DNA of 64,000 bases from Steromphala cineraria (GCA_916613615.1 OU744732.1:58116727-58180726); one strand, 5' to 3'. Shown: positions 32,996-47,308, numbered from the stretch's first letter. A program made the numbers and translations. Notes: a model not told the origin generated them from the letters alone.

Positions 32996-33966
32996 GTTTT
33001 TTTTCTGCGATACCCTAACGAATCCAATGCAATTCTATAAATAAAATGAACATATTTAGTCTAAAACTTGAACTTTTGAAATGAAACGTTCAATAAATAT
33101 TTGAAAATTAAATAAAATGGAAAGAAGACTGATTTTTCATTGTTTTCATTGAGCATTTGAGTCTCCTGATAGACTTGTTAATGTATTTATCTTATTTTAG
33201 AGCCAGGCTGACAGACTAAAATATATCATTTGTCTTACATATTGCAAATTCATTTTCTACTTTATACAAATCACCGAGATACCAAATATAAATATTCTAA
33301 AAACTGATTGATCGGATTTTGAAGATTTAGTTGTGACCTAAAATTCTCATGATCATTGTAAGTTTTTAGTTATTCCAACTTTTCTCTTTAAAATCTAAAA
33401 TGGTTAATATAAAAGATATCTAATACGGTTGATATAAAAACATCTAAAGATCTTCAATAAAAAACATTGGGGAATATCGGTTATATCTCGTGTATCAGTA
33501 CAAGTGCATATTGTATTGTATATAATGGAAATATAGGAGGTCGAACTAACCAACTGTTGTGCAAAGCTTCCCGGTGAATACATTACAAACAGCTTGAAAT
33601 AGATTATATATTCACAAGGAAAACCAATGTAAATCTTAATGATCATAACACCCAACCGATTGGCAAACATGAAACTTCATAGGTATTAAAAATATGCATA
33701 TACAAATGAAATACTGCAACACAAATATCATATTAGCTTGCCCAGGTGTTTTAGGGGCAGTTCAAAAAGCTGCAAATCTATTTTAGAGTAATGAAACTTT
33801 GATCGTTCGTATTTTTGTAACTCACTTTAAGATACTCGGTAAATGCATATTTCTTATAAGTAATTGATATCCTATATGATCCCTTTTCCTTTAACAACCT
33901 TATTTTATTTCTTGGATGACTCATTATATTTTAAACATGCTTTGTTTGGATCGTTTGTGTATAAAT

Positions 33967-34352
33967 ATGAAACGAGACAGAACATATTTTATTTCTGTCT
34001 TTCTGTCTATCTTTGTTTTTTGTCTATGCACTCAACATCTTTTGGTCAGTGGGTCAATAAATGCAGATAGATATCACAGAAGTTCTTTTTATTCTATTAT
34101 TATTATTCTTAAATGTCTTTAGATCTTTCTTGTACTTGTCATATTATTTGCATTCACGTGAACCAAACTTTATCAATGGTGTCCTTTGATCGTGGATTAT
34201 CGACTGTTGCTGAAGCAAATCGATTCTGCACAGTGGAGCATGAAGGTATACAAGGTAGAATAAGTAAAGTAACGATAATGATCGAAAACCGGACAATGAC
34301 AAATGTTGTTAACTTCGAAATCGACTTAAATGACGCATCGTCTTTAATTTAA
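33967..34352 (+). CDS. Candidate two-exon secreted protein, unit 1, unrecognised
   Basis: Exon 1 (33967-34048) encodes MKRDRTYFISVFLSIFVFCL then CTQHLLV, a textbook signal peptide, and ends in phase 1 before a GTGGGT donor. A 74-nt intron ends CTTTAG after a pyrimidine-rich tract. Exon 2 (34123-34352) starts in phase 1 and encodes LSCTCHIICIHVNQTLSMVS then a polar tail to DASSLI-stop, about 103 aa in all. The phase match is suggestive, but the donor is weak and no family is recognised. Confidence 0.35.
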
Positions 34353-34811
34353 CTTAATACAACTATTTAAAACAGTTTACTTGACAGTCATTTTAAAAGA
34401 TTTGTTTATCACTTGCTCGCTAACGGATCCATGCATGTGATCTTACAGACAATCGTAATCAAACTCAATATTAATGTAATATTCATCACCTTTCATATTA
34501 CTTCTATTTTACTGTTCTTTATTTACAAAATGCTACAACGAAAAGAAACAGCATGTCCCGCAGCTTCATGCTGACGAGACATCTCATTAGCGCCGATCAG
34601 TGAGGGGCCATAAAGCAGTGTGTGTGCTATATTTAGATCGCCCCTGTTCAGTGAGGAGAAGTGCGTTAAAACGAGGAAGATTTATTATTAAATATCAATT
34701 ATCTCCCTTTCTATTAATTGAATCATGTTGAAAATTTTACATTAGGGAAGGTAAAGACGGGGATTTCAAATTAATAAAAAATATTTGATTTTTTTAAAAA
34801 ATGTAAAAACT

Positions 34812-34959
34812 CGAAATTTCTAGAAATTTCTAGAAACGCACTAGAACCGCACTAGAAATTTTCTAGATACGTTCTAGAAAATTTCTAGTGCGTATCTAGA
34901 AAATTTCTAGTGCGTATCTAGAAAGTTTCTAGATACGCACTAGAAAGTTTCTAGATACG
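34812..34959. repeat. Heat-shock-element array at end of unit 1
   Basis: Starts CGAAATTTCTAGAAATTTCT (phased GAA/TTC units), then spaced CTAGAAA/TTTCTAG blocks with GATACGCA or TGCGTATC spacers. It is an inverse copy of the 20629-20794 family. The array unit boundary lies 28 bp further on. Confidence 0.75.
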
Positions 34960-35496
34960 GGGTATGTTTATTCATTGCTTAACTGTACATGTATAAACAA
35001 GGTCATGCGACTTGTGATTGGCAAGTTGTTAACACAATGAGCGCATACACAAAGTTCCCGTTTTCACATCAAAGTGAATGATGAAAGAAACACCGATGCC
35101 GAGTTGCATAATACGGTCAATTATTGCATGTTTGTAACCAGCCTGTCTAAGAGACGATAACATGCTGACCCACCATTTTTAGTTGTTTTAATTGCGTGAA
35201 ATGACATTAACGGACTGTATTGTTGTTATAACATTTCTAATATTAAAGTATTCACGTATATGTTTTAACAAAATATATAAACATACATATGTAACTTTCT
35301 TAGTCTGATTATCTATCAATCAATACAATTAAACGTATAGTAGAAAGATATCATGATGAACACCCGGCATCAATTGATAGTGAAGCGATGATATTTTGAT
35401 TCTCGAAATTTATTCAAATTCAAACCTTTATTTGCAAATCAAATATACACTCACTAAAATTGCAATTTTCCTAAATAACAAATGCTACAGTCAAAA

Positions 35497-35561
35497 CATG
35501 TATTCAAACCAGTGACATGCAGATTCCAAACCCAGTGAGTTACCATTAGATCACGGAGGCC
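35497..35561 (-). ncRNA. tRNA-like SINE head, unit 2
   Basis: Copy of 23655-23719. Confidence 0.5.
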
Positions 35562-35651
35562 AGTTGAAAATACAGGATGTTTTACTGAGTAGAAATTGTA
35601 TCGTGAATTTTTCTTTGTATATTAATTGTATGAATAAATCATTGTTACCAT

Positions 35652-36033
35652 ATGTTTCTATGCACATCAAATTACGGTTTCGGTATAATTTTGGTCCTAT
35701 TAACAATGGCAGTACATTCTATTGTGGTAGCTCGTACGGTTTCGGCTTTCAGCTGTTCTATAACATGTAACAATGTCACTATCACTATCTTGAATAGTAC
35801 AGATTCTTGTACTTTCTTTTGCGCCGAGTCCCATGCGGGATTCCAACCCACACCACCAACAATGACCATACCAACAGTTAATCAAACTCGCCCGTTTCAC
35901 AAAAAAGGAGGTCCAACAAGCGGTAATAAGCGGTTGTTACATTCGTTACCCCTCTGATAGATGTAAAATTGGCACAGCTCCCACAGCTGAATGTAAAATT
36001 GATAAATGCCGTTTAGATTGTGAACAAATGTAA
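35652..36033 (+). CDS. Candidate secreted Cys-rich ORF pair, unit 2
   Basis: Copy of 23810-24191. The downstream frame reads KIDKCRLDCEQM, a Cys-to-Arg change from unit 1. Confidence 0.3.
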
Positions 36034-36492
36034 CAATGTTATTTTGGGGATAACACTATCTTGAATAGTACAGATTCTTGTACTTTTTTTGGGCCGAGTC
36101 CCGAAATGAGCATTATTATTAAATTCTGTGAAATACGTTATTAAAGGAAATAAAGAATATACTACCATTTCTGTTCATGGTCATCGATTTAGTTTTGTTA
36201 TTGGGTATGGACATAATGAAACAAAGAACAAAACGTTTATCACCATAAACATTATAATTGTCATATTATTCACAGTCCTTCTTCGGTAACGATCTAAATG
36301 TTGACAATTCATTAAATTCTATTAATAATATTGTTTGTGTCTGAACGGATTAGACTTTAGTGAAATTATCCTGCCACAGAACTAACTTACGACTAGCTCA
36401 TATCGCTTTCTCATCTTGATAGCTATTAAATAAGTTATTGAATTGAATTTTTATTGTATTGTTTTCTAAACACGATATTCTTGTTGTAAAAT

Positions 36493-36610
36493 GTAGTAGT
36501 AGTAGTAGTACTAGTAGTAGTAGTAGTAGTAGTACTAGTAGTAGTAGTAGTAGTAGTACTAGTAGTACTAGTAGTACTAGTAGTACTAGTACTAGTAGTA
36601 GTAGTAGTAC

Positions 36611-36643
<33 letters not shown>
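36493..36643. repeat. (AGT)n microsatellite, unit 2
   Basis: About 151 bp, the shortest of the four; interruption pattern differs from unit 1. Confidence 0.9.
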
Positions 36644-37230
36644 ATTTGTTATAAAAGTGCCACACGCATCATTACATTTTTATACAAAATATGATACACA
36701 TTATAAAACAATACGTCGAGCCACAAATTGCTTATGACACTAACAGAACAAATTTTGCTGTTAATAAATACATGTTTTTGAATATAAATAAAATCAGAAC
36801 AATAACAGCATTCTTCTATTAAACATATTTAAAATCGTGCTTTCATTCAATCACTTACCTGATGAAGGGGCACGGAGTTGCCTTGAAACGTCGTATGCAA
36901 ATACAATAAAGAAGTTGTAATCCATCCTACTCTTTGTCATATTAACTACCAACTTCTATATGCCTCTAAAGCATATGTACATTTTTAATACAATATTTAA
37001 AATGCCATTGTAAAAGAGGCACCGGAGGCTTGGCATATCTGCAGGTTTTACTAAACAAGGGTAAAATACCACATCTAAATTTAGATAAAATACGTGGGAG
37101 TGTTTTGTACAAGTGCGCAATTTGTTGCCGTTTAACTTTCCAACATCATTCCACAAGCCTGCCAAATATCGACATCTTGTTTTTTTAAGTATACCTTTTA
37201 TAAAACTTAAACAACATTTGAGTCCCAATT
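36644..37230 (-). pseudogene. LINE C-terminal fragment, unit 2, with deletion
   Basis: Same content and same 235-bp deletion as unit 1. Confidence 0.65.
36849..36906 (+). ncRNA. Hammerhead-ribozyme-like motif, unit 2
   Basis: Identical to the unit 1 motif; CTGATGA at 36859-36865. Confidence 0.45.
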
Positions 37231-37832
37231 ATTTAAAAGTAAAATTCACAGTTATAGTTGGATAACAACATTAACATCCTATAATCAAAAGATTTTTTTT
37301 TGCAATGACCACAAGTGTACTCTTTTTGATATCTGACTCTTACACATAATCTAAGTCTACAGATAAAACGAAAACATTAACAATTTTGTGAAACATTTAC
37401 AGAGAATTATCCCATATATAAAATTGTAACAAGCGTTACCAGATAATGACAAATGCAATTAACTCAGTGAACCGTATCTCCTGAACACGCCAGCGGTCGC
37501 TCAAGTGTAATAGACAAGTAGGTCGGTGTGTTAAAACAAACAAGTTTCAATAAACAGTTTATGTTACAATACACATTCGGATTCTAGAGAGGGACGATTG
37601 ATGAGATGATTAGATGATTGCGCAAAACTACATTATGTAATTCAGTTTATGGCAGTGGGTCATGCTTATTACCGGTAGTGGTAGTGGAATGAAAAGTTAT
37701 GCTGTCTATCGTATTGGAAGTTATGAAGATATTCATATTCTTCTTCTGTTATGTTCGAGTAATTATTAATATACAAACTCATATTATGTGAGAGTTCCGC
37801 GTGCCGATGAGTTCTTCATTGCCTGAACGTGA

Positions 37833-37899
37833 CATGGGTTCGAAACGTGTGAGCAGTTGGATTCAGGCCCAGTCAGCCAACACTTAGACCACGGAGGCC
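37833..37899 (-). ncRNA. Second tRNA-like SINE head, unit 2
   Basis: As 26022-26087 with one extra A in the B-box region. Confidence 0.55.
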
Positions 37900-38646
37900 A
37901 GTTGCAAACAATGGATTTCATGAAGAAGTTAAGGCAATATTATGGATATACAACTTATTTATTCAAGTTTGCGACGTTTCGACATAGATATTAATGTCGT
38001 TCTCAAGCAAGTGATGACATTAGTATATATGTCGAAACGTCGCAAACTTGAATAAAGAAGTTGTTTATCCATAATATTGCCTTATCTACTTCATCATCTC
38101 AACTTCTAGAGTGCCCATCAAAGAAATGGATTTCATACTTAGTTCATATGTTGATAATTCTAAAATAATTTAGCATTGGCACCGAGCGCACATCAAGCTT
38201 TAATTAATGCTTCTGCACTAGTTTGCTGTTCTTTATTTTGCATTAAATATTTGTATGAAAGTACAGCATATATCGTATATTTGTAATGTAACATAGCTAT
38301 GCGTTTTCATTGCGACTAATAATTATTCTTCATCATTTACTCATTACCTCAAAGAGAAGCATATATGTTGTAAATTAGGGCGATCCTCCTCGCGAGAGCC
38401 ACATAAATATATAGAAGAATAAGAAGAAGAAACATATTTTATTTAAGTGTCACACAGCGTACATACACGGCAAATATAGCACGCCGTCCGGCCAACAATG
38501 GCCTATGAGACACTAAAACACATTAAAATAGCTAAAAGCGTATTAAGCGCTAAAATGGTTAAAATATATCACAAATAACAACATTCTTTAAAAAGGTTTA
38601 AGAGAGCAATATAAGTTTGGTTTTATAGAAGTATATGTTTCCTGCG

Positions 38647-39225
38647 GTGATCGGAAAAAAAGTAACAGGAAAAAAAGTAACGGAAAAAAAGTAACAGTTT
38701 TTGCTAGGAAAAAAAGTAACAGGAAAAAAAGTAACAGTTTTTTGTTTTGTTTTTTATTTCATGAGTTTAATATAATTGTGTAATGTAACGGTATGTAATA
38801 TAATTGCTTCCATATATTTCTTTATTGAATATATGCTACAGTACTTACAGTACAGTATTTCGTTGTAAAATAGGAATACATTTTATGTAATAATTTTAGT
38901 ATATGATGATAAATGATGATAGTAAATGAGTGAGGCCAGTCCAAATGATCAATTAAGGGAGAGTATTATGTCGATGTAATTGAGCAGGTGAGAAGGAAAC
39001 AGTATATACCAATGTAATTATGTTGTTTTAAGTAATAAGTACCTTTGCTGTTAAATGTGATGTCTTTAATGACAAGATTATCAACACTAATCCTAATATA
39101 ATTCAAACTCAATTTCCTACTAAAGAGTTTCTTTATATAAGAAGTGTTACTTTTTTTCCTGTTACTTTTTTTCCGTTACTTTTTTTCCTGTTACTTTTTT
39201 TCCTGTTACTTTTTTTCCTACATTC
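38647..39225. mobile_element. Fold-back transposon, unit 2
   Basis: As 26835-27413; duplications at 38637-38646 and 39226-39235. Confidence 0.75.
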
Positions 39226-39428
39226 GTTTCCTGCGTCTAAACATAGCGCTTGTTGTAGCGGCAAGAGGTTGGGAGAGTTGGGGTGACTGCAAAAGAAATA
39301 TGAATTGATCTGTTGGAGAAAGATTCATAAACTGAGTTTGAATAGCTTGCGCTTTTAACCATAACGGGACCTGATATCTGAGTAAAGCTGACATTATAAA
39401 TATAACTACAATATGTCAATCTGTTTAA

Positions 39429-39785
39429 AGGGGCAGTAGCACGTTTTAAGGGGGAATATATGGTGATGTCAGGAAAATGAAAATAAATGGTTCTAAATGA
39501 AAGACAATGTATTTAAACTAAATGGAGCAGTAATAATTCAAATATATAACGTAAGGTTCAGCCATGCAATTCCTTTTTCTTACAAAAATGAATTAAAGGT
39601 GTTCACAAAAAAAATGGCCGCCAATGGATTTTATGTGAATCCTAATACTTTGTCCTCTGACTATGGGTGATTGGCTTGTGTAATGTGATTGTTGACACTG
39701 TCAATATAATACATTAGACATTTACTTACAATTATAAGTGCAATTTTTAAAATATAAATTTATCAAAAAACGTGCTACTGCCCCT
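39429..39785 (+). mobile_element. TTAA MITE family A, unit 2
   Basis: As 27617-27973; carries CATGCAATTCC in place of CATGCGATTCC. Confidence 0.9.
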
Positions 39786-40454
39786 TTAAGCTGTAAAGTT
39801 ACAAGACTTGCTCACTAGAAATATAGACCACGCCCATCACGTGTGCACAGATTAAAGATCTATTGGCAAGTGATCGGTATTCATATGTCAATATACTATA
39901 GATGAATAAGTCAACTTAAATTAACAAGATATTCGCTGTTTGCGATCCTTATCCACACCTTTCTGTTTCCCGACTGATCTCCATGAAACAATAACACAAT
40001 CAGAACTCTATGGTAGACTAGACAGTTTCCTTTCATCCCATCTCGGGAGATGAGGGGTACTGTGAGCTAATTAGCGTCGCGGGCGGGCAGTTAAGCTGAC
40101 AAGGGGTCCAGGCATTGAGCGGTGAAGCATGTCCATGACATAACATGAGTTAAAGAAGGGCTGCATAACCTTTTTTAAATATATTTTTCAAAAGATATTG
40201 GTCAAATAACTATATTACATAAATATTAGGCCAAAACAGCAACGATACACAGTTTCTCAATGAAGCTACAGCTAAGTAAACATTGCGTAACAAGGCGTCT
40301 GCTTGTCGCCGTCCAGCGACAAACCAAAACAAGGCTGAGAGGCCACGGGCAGGGGATACCGGAAGTGACGTGGCAGTAGGCGAAGCGTTCGTCTGCTTAT
40401 ATGGAAAATGATAGGCGAAATCCGCAGTTCTGCCTTTTCAAAGCGATTAATAGT

Positions 40455-40660
40455 ATGTTATATCATTGTGTTGCTGTCAACTGTCCTAGAATATCTCCTG
40501 ATGAAGTCTCCGTAGACAAATTCCCATCATATTGATGGTTTCACGCCAAATTGACCCGCTGTGTTAGGTCAAACAGAGCAATGTGACAATCTACATCGAA
40601 CTCACGTGTTCCGATCACTACACCGATTTTCTGCTTCGAGCTCGCATTTTCACTGAATGA
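40455..40660 (+). pseudogene. THAP domain remnant, unit 2
   Basis: Same sequence and same defects as unit 1. Confidence 0.6.
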
Positions 40661-43141
40661 ACAGTTTGGCATGCAGAGAAAAGGGAGATTAGTAAAATAT
40701 AAAACATAGCACAAAGTTTTGGGCTGATTTATGGTTATAATCCGAATATACAATGCTCACATTTAGATTTGAACGTTGTGTAAAAAGGTTGAATAAACAA
40801 TGACATTGGTCTGCAGGTGTTACTTACTCTCTTTAGATCAGATACTCACTTATTACACAATTACTTTACTGTCTATCGTATTTCCTGTCTGTTTCCTAAT
40901 TAGATGATATCAAATGATGACTATAGCAGGGAGGTTATATAATGCACAATCATCAACACCTGGCTATTTTATGACATCAGCTAATTAGGTAACATCAAAT
41001 AGCAATTGTATTCCTTAACATCCCTTTTTTCTCCGATTGGTAAATCATAACCTGAAATTAGGAATATCGTTTTTGCTCTATCTGATAATTATTTTGGATA
41101 AGGTTCATTTAATAAATCTTCATTCTGTTTGGCCATGTATCGGGTATTGTTGTGGAAAATATCTCCACTATGTACAAGAGTGAAAAAATTAAGATTTTCA
41201 GTGAAATGCCCTATTAAAATAATGTTTTAAACAAGACATCAGTGATCATCCAATACATGTCTTTCATTGAGAATTGTAAATTGTCCATCATTAAATGAAA
41301 TAACTAAGAAAAACGTATATATTTTTTATCCCGTTACAAAATGAAGTCAAAGGCAATTCTAAAAATGTAAAAAAAATAGTATTGTATAATTACATCCTTT
41401 CTGCTGTGCTACTAAAGTAATATTCAATAACAACCAACAACTGTGCACGAAGATAAAACAGTTCACACGGGAGCAATTGTTTACATAAACATCCAGGTTC
41501 TCACGTGCAGTCTTATGACAACATTGCGCAAAGCGAGACCATCTAGGCCTACATGCTGTAGCATTATGCGCACAACTTCGTTTTTAATCAGGGTCTTACG
41601 TTTTCATTAATACAAATTGCCAGTTGAATAAATAAACTACCGATTTATTGAAGGTTTGAGATGTGTGGATGTTGTTTAGGGTGTTTAATCGACGGTTAAA
41701 CATCGAGCTGTACTGTTAGCTTGTGTTGTTTTACATAACGAGGGCACACAAGGGGGTATCACATCGCCTACTAACACGTCACGAGGCAGTCACGCTTCAG
41801 TGCGTTTTATTCTGTTCGCCGGCCTAATTAGGCGGTGTTCTTTATACAGTCGTAATTAAGCCGTTTCTAGGTCGATTTCAGAAATTTAAAGTTGAGTCCA
41901 TGTGAAATTGTTATCACTATTTCATGAATCCCGAAAGTTGCCATATAGCATTTCAGTCCCTCTTTAATGCCTTTGTCACACAAAGGTAGTTTTTAAAACG
42001 TTCTACTCCGTCCTAAAATGTTCACAAAACGGCCTCCTTCGGGATCGAAACGAGAAACGTTTTTTTACATTTCATCTAACGCCAGAAAGTTTATCCACAG
42101 TTTTAGTACGTCAACCTGTCTAGTCCTGTGACATATTGTAGTAAGAGAGAGGGACAGTTAACATACGTTATCAACAAGACCTTTCTCAGCCTTAATACGC
42201 ACTATCATGTTCTAGCTCTTTTTTAGAAAGTGCACTACGTTTTCATGCGGTCAGTAGGGCGTGCTGCTTGATACGATTTTTACGTCCGGGCCCGTTGTCT
42301 ATAAAGACCATGCAAGTTCTCGACCGTTTTCAAACCTGATCTCGCTGTCAATCAAAGTAACACAATTTATAATAATCATTATATAATATAATTATCAACT
42401 GAAAAATATAGGTTGCGCAGAAATACATACAAATATTTTAATCACAAAATTAACCGACATTCACTCTATTCCAGATGCCAAAGTGTTCATTTTTAGTAAT
42501 CACATTCCCATGAGTTAACCAAAACTGATCCATTTACATCCGTCCCTTCAATTTGCACTGCCAAAGTAGTAAGACCGAATTGAGAATATATCAAACGTAC
42601 TAACAACGAATACGATGTTTTCTGAACCTTGTGCGAACTCATAGACCTTTGCAGGAACATCCTTAAAACGTTTTCATGACAATCTTTTTGTTTTCAACAT
42701 ATTTGGACGAAATCGTAACTGCCTATAGACATACTATGATCGGGTTAGAAGAAGAATAGAAGAAGAAGAATATATTTTATTTACGTGTCACATGTTGTTA
42801 TAAAACATTTGGAACATTCACAGAATCAATTTAAAAAACAACATCCAGCCTTAAAAGGCTTATGAGACACGAGATTCGTTGACAATCTAAAATCATGAGA
42901 TAAAAAATATATACATTGTTAAAATGGTGTGGAAACAGTCACATAGGTGCTAATAATAGACATACTATGATCGGGTTAGATCTGTTTGCGGACTGTTGAT
43001 TTCCGATTGAAGCACGTGATAATAGTTCTTGGAAGGGTCGAAGTACGGCAATTCCGTTAGACGTACAGCAATCCCGTTTAAATAACGTTGGTCCTACGTT
43101 AAACTTTTTAGAACATCCTTCCGTTTCTATAAGGTTCGTAA

Positions 43142-43405
43142 ACATTTTACACTAGGTCCATTACGTTCTCCAACAGTTCGAGTCCGTTTTATGCCTGTTC
43201 CTGTGGCAATATTCAAGAGGATCCATTCCATTATTTTCTTCAATGTCCTCTATATGATACTTTTAGAATGACCAAGTTCTTCTCCCAAAACAATGTCACT
43301 TTAAATGTTATCTTAAACGGCGACGAATCATTGTCCTGGCCAGATAATGAACTGTTGGTAAATGCTGTTCACATGTTTATAACTGAATCTCACCGCTTTT
43401 CTTAA
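43142..43405 (+). pseudogene. LINE CCHC fragment, unit 2
   Basis: Copy of 31330-31593. Confidence 0.65.
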
Positions 43406-45778
43406 ACGACCTACCATAGTTGTAATGTTGACTCACTGTACCATTTGTAGGCGTGAAACGCATTATATTTCCATGTATCAAAATATATGTAACGATTTTG
43501 TTTTAAGGAGAAGCATTTATAAAGGCTTTATTAGCCTGTTTGCTAATCCCTTTTCCATATATATTATACTTTTTGCTTTGTATCACATTAACATGTCTTA
43601 TGGAAATAAAATATTGTTTATATCAGTCCGTTTTATAAGAACGTAGTAAATCCGGGTTTGGTGTGACTGGGGTATAACACTCTATGAATGTCTGATTCCT
43701 AGATACAAATGTCTATATAGAAGCAAGTTTTAAAAATAACTATACATAAATAAAACTACAACCACCGACTTATGAAGAAGAAAGAAGAAAAGTATATCAT
43801 TTCGGTGTCACGTGTATACATTCATTTCACATCTGGCATGATTAAACAATATCTCACGTGATATAAACCATTGCAGATAAAAAAGATACTTGTGAGACAC
43901 CATATTTATTTACATATCAACCATTATATATCAAAATATAGATAATAATAAAATAAAACATTTACTAGTAATAAAGGGATGGATGAGAGAACATAAATCC
44001 ACTGATCAACAAGTGACTGCATGGCTGAGTGAGCAGTGTATTGTCGCGACAGTACTCAACACGTAGACAGTCCCAATCTCCCCCCTCCCCATAAAACGGG
44101 TATGATCTTGTAATCACGGTTTAGGATTCGTGACTATCCGTTGCAATAACATTGCGTCATGGAGAAGTGTACATCATTTCACGTGTCGGTCTTCTGTTTG
44201 CATATCTCTCAAATTAAACATTATGTAAAATTTGCTTTTGTTTCATTTCTATAAAGTAAACGTTATTATATTTGTATAGTGTATGTAACAGAACACTAGA
44301 TATATTCTGTCAGTTGTCAGATTTAACATTTGTATGGCTTGTTTTTTAAAAATATACAGTGGTTTGGGTTCGAACTTATGGCGTACTTGTCTGTTCAATT
44401 GTATCTAGCTACTGCATGTTCCAAAATTTTAACAGATCGAAATGACAATGACACAAAAATAGCAACTTAGTATCTCGTTCAGTCTGAAATAATAAAATGG
44501 GTGTCCTTGAATTTACACGATGATTGTGTTATATTTAACAAAGATAAAATATTTTGGTCCAATATCCGCTTACTTTGTTAAATAGTCCAATAATTATCTT
44601 CTTTTAACTCAGTGAACCGTATCCCCCGAACACACCAGTGGTCGCTGCATTGTAAAAGGCTTTGGGTATGTCGGAATGAAGACCATTAGCTTGAGCAAGT
44701 TGAGTGAGAATACACATTCATATTCTTGCGAGAAAGGAAGATTGGGAATACTTCTCTTTATGCTATGTAATAGAGCTAATGACAATGGCGCATGTTTATT
44801 ACAAAACGTTTTTTTTCTGCGATACCCTAACGAATCCAATGCAATTCTATAAATAAAATGAACATATTTAGTCTAAAACTTGAACTTTTGAAATGAAACG
44901 TTCAATAAATATTTGAAAATTAAATAAAATGGAAAGAAGACTGATTTTTCATTGTTTTCATTGAGCATTTGAGTCTCCTGATAGACTTGTTAATGTATTT
45001 ATCTTATTTTAGAGCCAGGCTGACAGACTAAAATATATCATTTGTCTTACATATTGCAAATTCAATTTCTACTTTATACAAATCACCGAGATACCAAATA
45101 TAAATATTCTAAAAACTGATTGATCGGATTTTGAAGATTTAGTTGTGACCTGAAATTTTCATGATCATTGTAAGTTTTTAGTTATTCCAACTTTTCTCTT
45201 TAAAATCTAAAATGGTTAATATAAAAGATATCTAATACGGTTGATATAAAAACATCTAAAGATCTTCAATAAAAAACATTGGGGAATATCGGTTATATCT
45301 CGTGTATCAGTACAAGTGCATATTGTATTGTATATAATGGAAATATAGGAGGTCGAACTAACCAACTGTTGTGCAAAGCTTCCCGGTGAATACATTACAA
45401 ACAGCTTGAAATAGATTATATATTCACAAGGAAAACCAATGTAAATCTTAATGATCATAACACCCAACCGATTGGCAAACATGAAACTTCATAGGTATTA
45501 AAAATATGCATATACAAATGAAATACTGCAACACAAATATCATATTAGCTTGCCCAGGTGTTTTAGGGGCAGTTCAAAAAGCTGCAAATCTATTTTAGAG
45601 TAATGAAACTTTGATCGTTCGTATTTTTGTAACTCACTTTAAGATACTCGGTAAATGCATATTTCTTATAAGTAATTGATATCCTATATGATCCCTTTTC
45701 CTTTAACAACCTTATTTTATTTCTTGGATGACTCATTATATTTTAAACATGCTTTGTTTGGATCGTTTGTGTATAAAT

Positions 45779-46164
45779 ATGAAACGAGACAGAACATATT
45801 TTATTTCTGTCTTTCTGTCTATCTTTGTTTTTTGTCTATGCACTCAACATCTTTTGGTCAGTGGGTCAATAAATGCAGATAGATATCACAGAAGTTCTTT
45901 TTATTCTATTATTATTATTCTTAAATGTCTTTAGATCTTTCTTGTACTTGTCATATTATTTGCATTCACGTGAACCAAACTTTATCAATGGTGTCCTTTG
46001 ATCGTGGATTATCGACTGTTGCTGAAGCAAATCGATTCTGCACAGTGGAGCATGAAGGTATACAAGGTAGAATAAGTAAAGTAACGATAATGATCGAAAA
46101 CCGGACAATGACAAATGTTGTTAACTTCGAAATCGACTTAAATGACGCATCGTCTTTAATTTAA
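45779..46164 (+). CDS. Candidate two-exon secreted protein, unit 2
   Basis: Copy of 33967-34352 with exons at 45779-45860 and 45935-46164; no differences seen in the coding parts. Confidence 0.35.
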
Positions 46165-46623
46165 CTTAATACAACTATTTAAAACAGTTTACTTGACAGT
46201 CATTTTAAAAGATTTGTTTGTCACTTGCTCGCTTACGGATCCATGCATGTGATCTTACAGACAATCGTAATCAAACTCAATATTAATGTAATATTCATCA
46301 CCTTTCATATTACTTCTATTTTACTGTTCTTTATTTACAAAATGCTACAACGAAAAGAAACAGCATGTCCCGCAGCTTCATGCTGACGAGACATCTCATT
46401 AGCGCCGATCAGTGAGGGGCCATAAAGCAGTGTGTGTGCTATATTTAGATCGCCCCTGTTCAGTGAGGAGAAGTGCGTTAAAACGAGGAAGATCTATTAT
46501 TAAATATCAATTATCTCCCTTTCTATTAATTGAATCATGTTGAAAATTTTACATTAGGGAAGGTAAAGACGGGGATTTCAAATTAATAAAAAATATTTGA
46601 TTTTTTTAAAAAATGTAAAAACT

Positions 46624-46772
46624 CGAAATTTCTAGAAATTTCTAGAAACGCACTAGAACCGCACTAGAAATTTTCTAGATACGTTCTAGAAAATTTCTAG
46701 TGCGTATCTAGAAAATTTCTAGTGCGTATCTAGAAAGTTTCTAGATACGCACTAGAAAGTTTCTAGATACGG
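46624..46772. repeat. Heat-shock-element array at end of unit 2
   Basis: Copy of 34812-34959. Confidence 0.75.
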
Positions 46773-47308
46773 GGTATGTTTATTCATTGCTTAACTGTAC
46801 ATGTATAAACAAGGTCATGCGACTTGTGATTAGCAAGTTGTTAACACAATGAGCGCATACACAAAGTTCCCGTTTTCACATCAAAGTGAATGATGAAAGA
46901 AACACCGATGCCGAGTTGCATAATACGGTCAATTATTGCATGTTTGTAACCAGCCTGTCTAAGAGACGATAACATGCTGACCCACCATTTTTAGTTGTTT
47001 TAATTGCGTGAAATGACATTAACGGACTGTATTGTTGTTATAACATTTCTAATATTAAAGTATTCACGTATATGTTTTAACAAAATATATAAACATACAT
47101 ATGTAACTTTCTTAGTCTGATTATCTATCAATCCATACAATTAAACGTATAGTAGAAAGATATCATGATGAACACCCGGCATCAATTGATAGTGAAGCGA
47201 TGATATTTTGATTCTCGAAATTTATTCAAATTCAAACCTTTATTTGCAAATCAAATATACACTCACTAAAATTGCAATTTTCCTAAATAACAAATGCTAC
47301 AGTCAAAA

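Larger units (their letters stand above)
23154..34986. repeat. 12-kb macrosatellite, unit 1 (11,833 bp)
   Basis: Starts at ACATGTATAAACAAGGTCAT, the same sequence that starts units 2, 3 and 4 at 34987, 46799 and 58874. Unit 1 differs from the others by scattered substitutions and by its left border: here the unit follows TAAACGGTAAT, whereas later units follow TTGCTTAACTGT. Contents are listed separately. It lacks a 235-bp segment present in units 3 and 4. Confidence 0.95.
34987..46798. repeat. 12-kb macrosatellite, unit 2 (11,812 bp)
   Basis: Nearly identical to unit 1 across its length. It shares with unit 1 the 235-bp deletion beside the palindrome. It shares with unit 3 other variants, such as GTAACCAGCCTGTCTAAGAG (35133) where unit 1 has GTAGACCAGAG, and GCCGTTTCTAGG where unit 1 has GCCGTTGCTAGG. 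Confidence 0.95.
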
